NCBI GenBank assembly: GCA_023701085.1
Contig: JAMPXR010000131.1
Location: 1-6,789, forward strand
DNA: 6,789 nt
Reading direction: 5' to 3'
Origin: Ramlibacter sp.
GTDB lineage: Bacteria > Pseudomonadota > Gammaproteobacteria > Burkholderiales > Burkholderiaceae_C
The notes under the pieces are model-generated. The model searched no databases, was not told where the DNA came from, and worked only from the letters and a program-made list of their open reading frames with translations. Below, piece by piece: positions 5,854-6,789 of this stretch; positions within the stretch are counted from its first letter, which is position 1, and the number at the start of each line of letters is the position of its first letter. A program made the position numbers and the translations under genes.

Positions 5854-6327
5854 ATGATGACCCCCGTGACGAAGAAGGACGTCTTCTACAGCGACATGCT
5901 GGTCCGGTTTTCGCACTGCGACCCGGCCGGGATTATTTTCTATCCCCACTATTTCGTGATGTTCAACGGCCTGATCGAGGACTGGTTCAATCACGCCCTC
6001 AAAGTCGACTACGCCAACTTCATCACCACGCGGCGGCTCGGACTGCCGATGGTCAATCTGGTCTGCGACTTCCTCAAGCCCTCGAAGATCGGCGAGATCA
6101 TCACGCTGACCCTGAAGGTCGAGCGCATCGGCAAGAGCTCGCTCAAGCTCGAGGTCGGCGCGAATTACAGGGGCGAAGTGCGCTCGGCGGCGCACCTGAC
6201 CGTCTGCGTCAATTCGCTGGAAACCGGCCGCGCCGTGCCCATCCCCGACGACCTGCGCGCGCGCCTGGAGGACTTCCAGCAGGGCCGGCTGTCCGTTCCC
6301 CGTCCCACGGAACTGCTGCACGAATGA
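5854..6327 (+). CDS. 4HBT-like hotdog-fold acyl-CoA thioesterase
   Basis: This 157-residue protein has the hallmark of the 4-hydroxybenzoyl-CoA thioesterase/YbgC branch of hotdog thioesterases: VRFSHCDPAGIIFYPHYFVM (17-36), with D23 at the position of the catalytic aspartate of the Pseudomonas 4-HBT enzyme, at the start of the long central helix. Family members hydrolyse acyl-CoA or aromatic acyl-CoA thioesters in the cytoplasm as homotetramers or dimers. The length matches the family, and neither a signal peptide nor a membrane segment is present. The ATG at 5854 is followed directly by a second ATG (5857); AAAGGA 10 nt upstream of the first supports either. The gene is separated from the VWA gene by 171 bp and is probably independent of that operon. 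The stop is doubled (TGATGA). Substrate cannot be told from sequence; no catabolic genes are visible nearby. Confidence 0.9.
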   Translation: MMTPVTKKDVFYSDMLVRFSHCDPAGIIFYPHYFVMFNGLIEDWFNHALKVDYANFITTRRLGLPMVNLVCDFLKPSKIGEIITLTLKVERIGKSSLKLEVGANYRGEVRSAAHLTVCVNSLETGRAVPIPDDLRARLEDFQQGRLSVPRPTELLHE

Positions 6328-6447
6328 TGAAGTGCGCCGCGGGGTAGCGCGGGCCGTCCCGGGCAACCCGATCGCGCTGAAGCCGGGGAACGCCTCGGCG
6401 AACGGGTCGCCTGCTTCTCGTCAGGTTCCACATGAACTCTCCTCGGC
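6328..6447. other. Convergent intergenic region, possible remnant ORF on the minus strand
   Basis: The 120-bp gap lies between two convergent genes, where a bidirectional terminator would be expected, but no stem followed by a T-run is seen. On the minus strand, right after the GNAT stop, GAGGAGAG (6444-6437) stands 3 nt before an ATG (6433). The reading frame it opens encodes an Arg-rich sequence that runs antisense into the thioesterase gene to 6209. A neighbouring frame carries a more protein-like string (EAGDPFAEAFPGFSAIGLPG). This may be a decayed small gene; evidence is weak. Confidence 0.25.
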
Positions 6448-6789
6448 TCAGCCCTGTGCGCCGAATGCCTCATGGAACGTGACCACCCCACGGGGCAGCG
6501 ACGGCCCCAGTGGCAATGCCTGGAAGTAGCGCGCGGGCACATCCGGCAGCACCAGACGAGGTTCGGGCTTGAACCCGAAGCGCGCGTAGTACGACGGATC
6601 CCCCACCAGAAGGCAGCCAGCGGCGCCCCGCTCGCGCAAGCGTTGAAGCGCCGCCCGCATGAGCAGGCTGCCGATACCCATTCTCTGCAGGTCTGGCTTG
6701 ACGGAAATAGGGCCCAGCCCATACCAGCCGGTCGAGCCGTCCGAAATGGAAACCGGCGATACCGCCACATGGCCCACGATGTCGCGGCC
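6448..6789 (-). CDS. GNAT-family N-acetyltransferase, 5' end beyond window
   Basis: The visible C-terminal 113 residues match GNAT acetyltransferases of the YhbS-like type, which transfer acetyl from acetyl-CoA to an amine of a small molecule or protein. YGLGPISVKPDLQRMGIGSL contains the core acetyl-CoA binding motif (Q/R-x-x-G-x-G, here QRMGIG) at the end of the central strand. It is followed by helix residues LLMRAALQRLRERGAAGCLL and by GDPSYYARFGF, typical of this subgroup. The frame stays open to the right edge (GRDIVGHVAVSP), so the in-frame GTG at 6777 is just an internal valine codon and the true start lies outside the window. The gene ends at TGA (6450-6448), convergent with the thioesterase gene. 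The acceptor substrate is unknown. Confidence 0.88.
   Translation of the reverse strand, partial: GRDIVGHVAVSPVSISDGSTGWYGLGPISVKPDLQRMGIGSLLMRAALQRLRERGAAGCLLVGDPSYYARFGFKPEPRLVLPDVPARYFQALPLGPSLPRGVVTFHEAFGAQG

Noticed and set aside
3436..6366. A 976-codon open frame on the minus strand, antisense to DUF58, the VWA gene and the thioesterase gene
   Set aside because: It lies opposite well-supported genes with clear catalytic motifs. Its translation is a repetitive Arg/Gly/Gln/His-rich sequence without recognisable domains, which is what the antisense of very GC-rich coding DNA gives.

Overview
The window is about 6.8 kb of very GC-rich, densely packed bacterial chromosome. Protein sequences, codon bias and two recognisable short-repeat families point to a betaproteobacterium, most likely Burkholderiales and close to Comamonadaceae (Variovorax/Ramlibacter-like). 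That placement is inference from memory of these families; no search was run.

Layout: (i) 1-1448, minus strand: a TatD-family (YjjV-like) metal-dependent hydrolase whose stop codon overlaps, by 4 nt (GTGA), the start of a spermidine-synthase-family protein that runs off the left edge. (ii) 1449-1560: a short, relatively AT-rich divergent intergenic region. (iii) 1561-5682, plus strand: a tight four-gene cluster made of a membrane-anchored trypsin-like (S1C/HtrA-type) protease without a PDZ domain, a MoxR AAA+ ATPase, a DUF58 protein (ATGA overlap with moxR) and a membrane-anchored VWA protein of the BatA type. (iv) 5854-6327, plus strand: a hotdog-fold 4HBT-like acyl-CoA thioesterase. (v) 6448-6789, minus strand: the C-terminal part of a GNAT acetyltransferase, cut by the right edge.

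How the genes may work together: MoxR ATPases are known to act with VWA-domain proteins, often from MoxR-DUF58-VWA operons, as chaperone-like systems for envelope or metal-dependent complexes. Here the set is reduced to one ATPase, one DUF58 and one VWA protein and has an envelope serine protease 46 bp upstream. An envelope maturation or quality-control unit is a reasonable inference, not a demonstrated function.

The most unusual feature is that two different palindromic short repeats appear to be part of coding sequences. One is a ~96-nt element with AATTGGGGTC-type hairpins that sits in frame inside the spermidine-synthase-like gene and adds about 32 residues in a predicted surface loop. 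The other is an ~80-nt C-rich/CCGCGG hairpin element directly after the start codon of the DUF58 gene, which gives it a ~30-residue low-complexity N-terminus. Both reading frames stay open.
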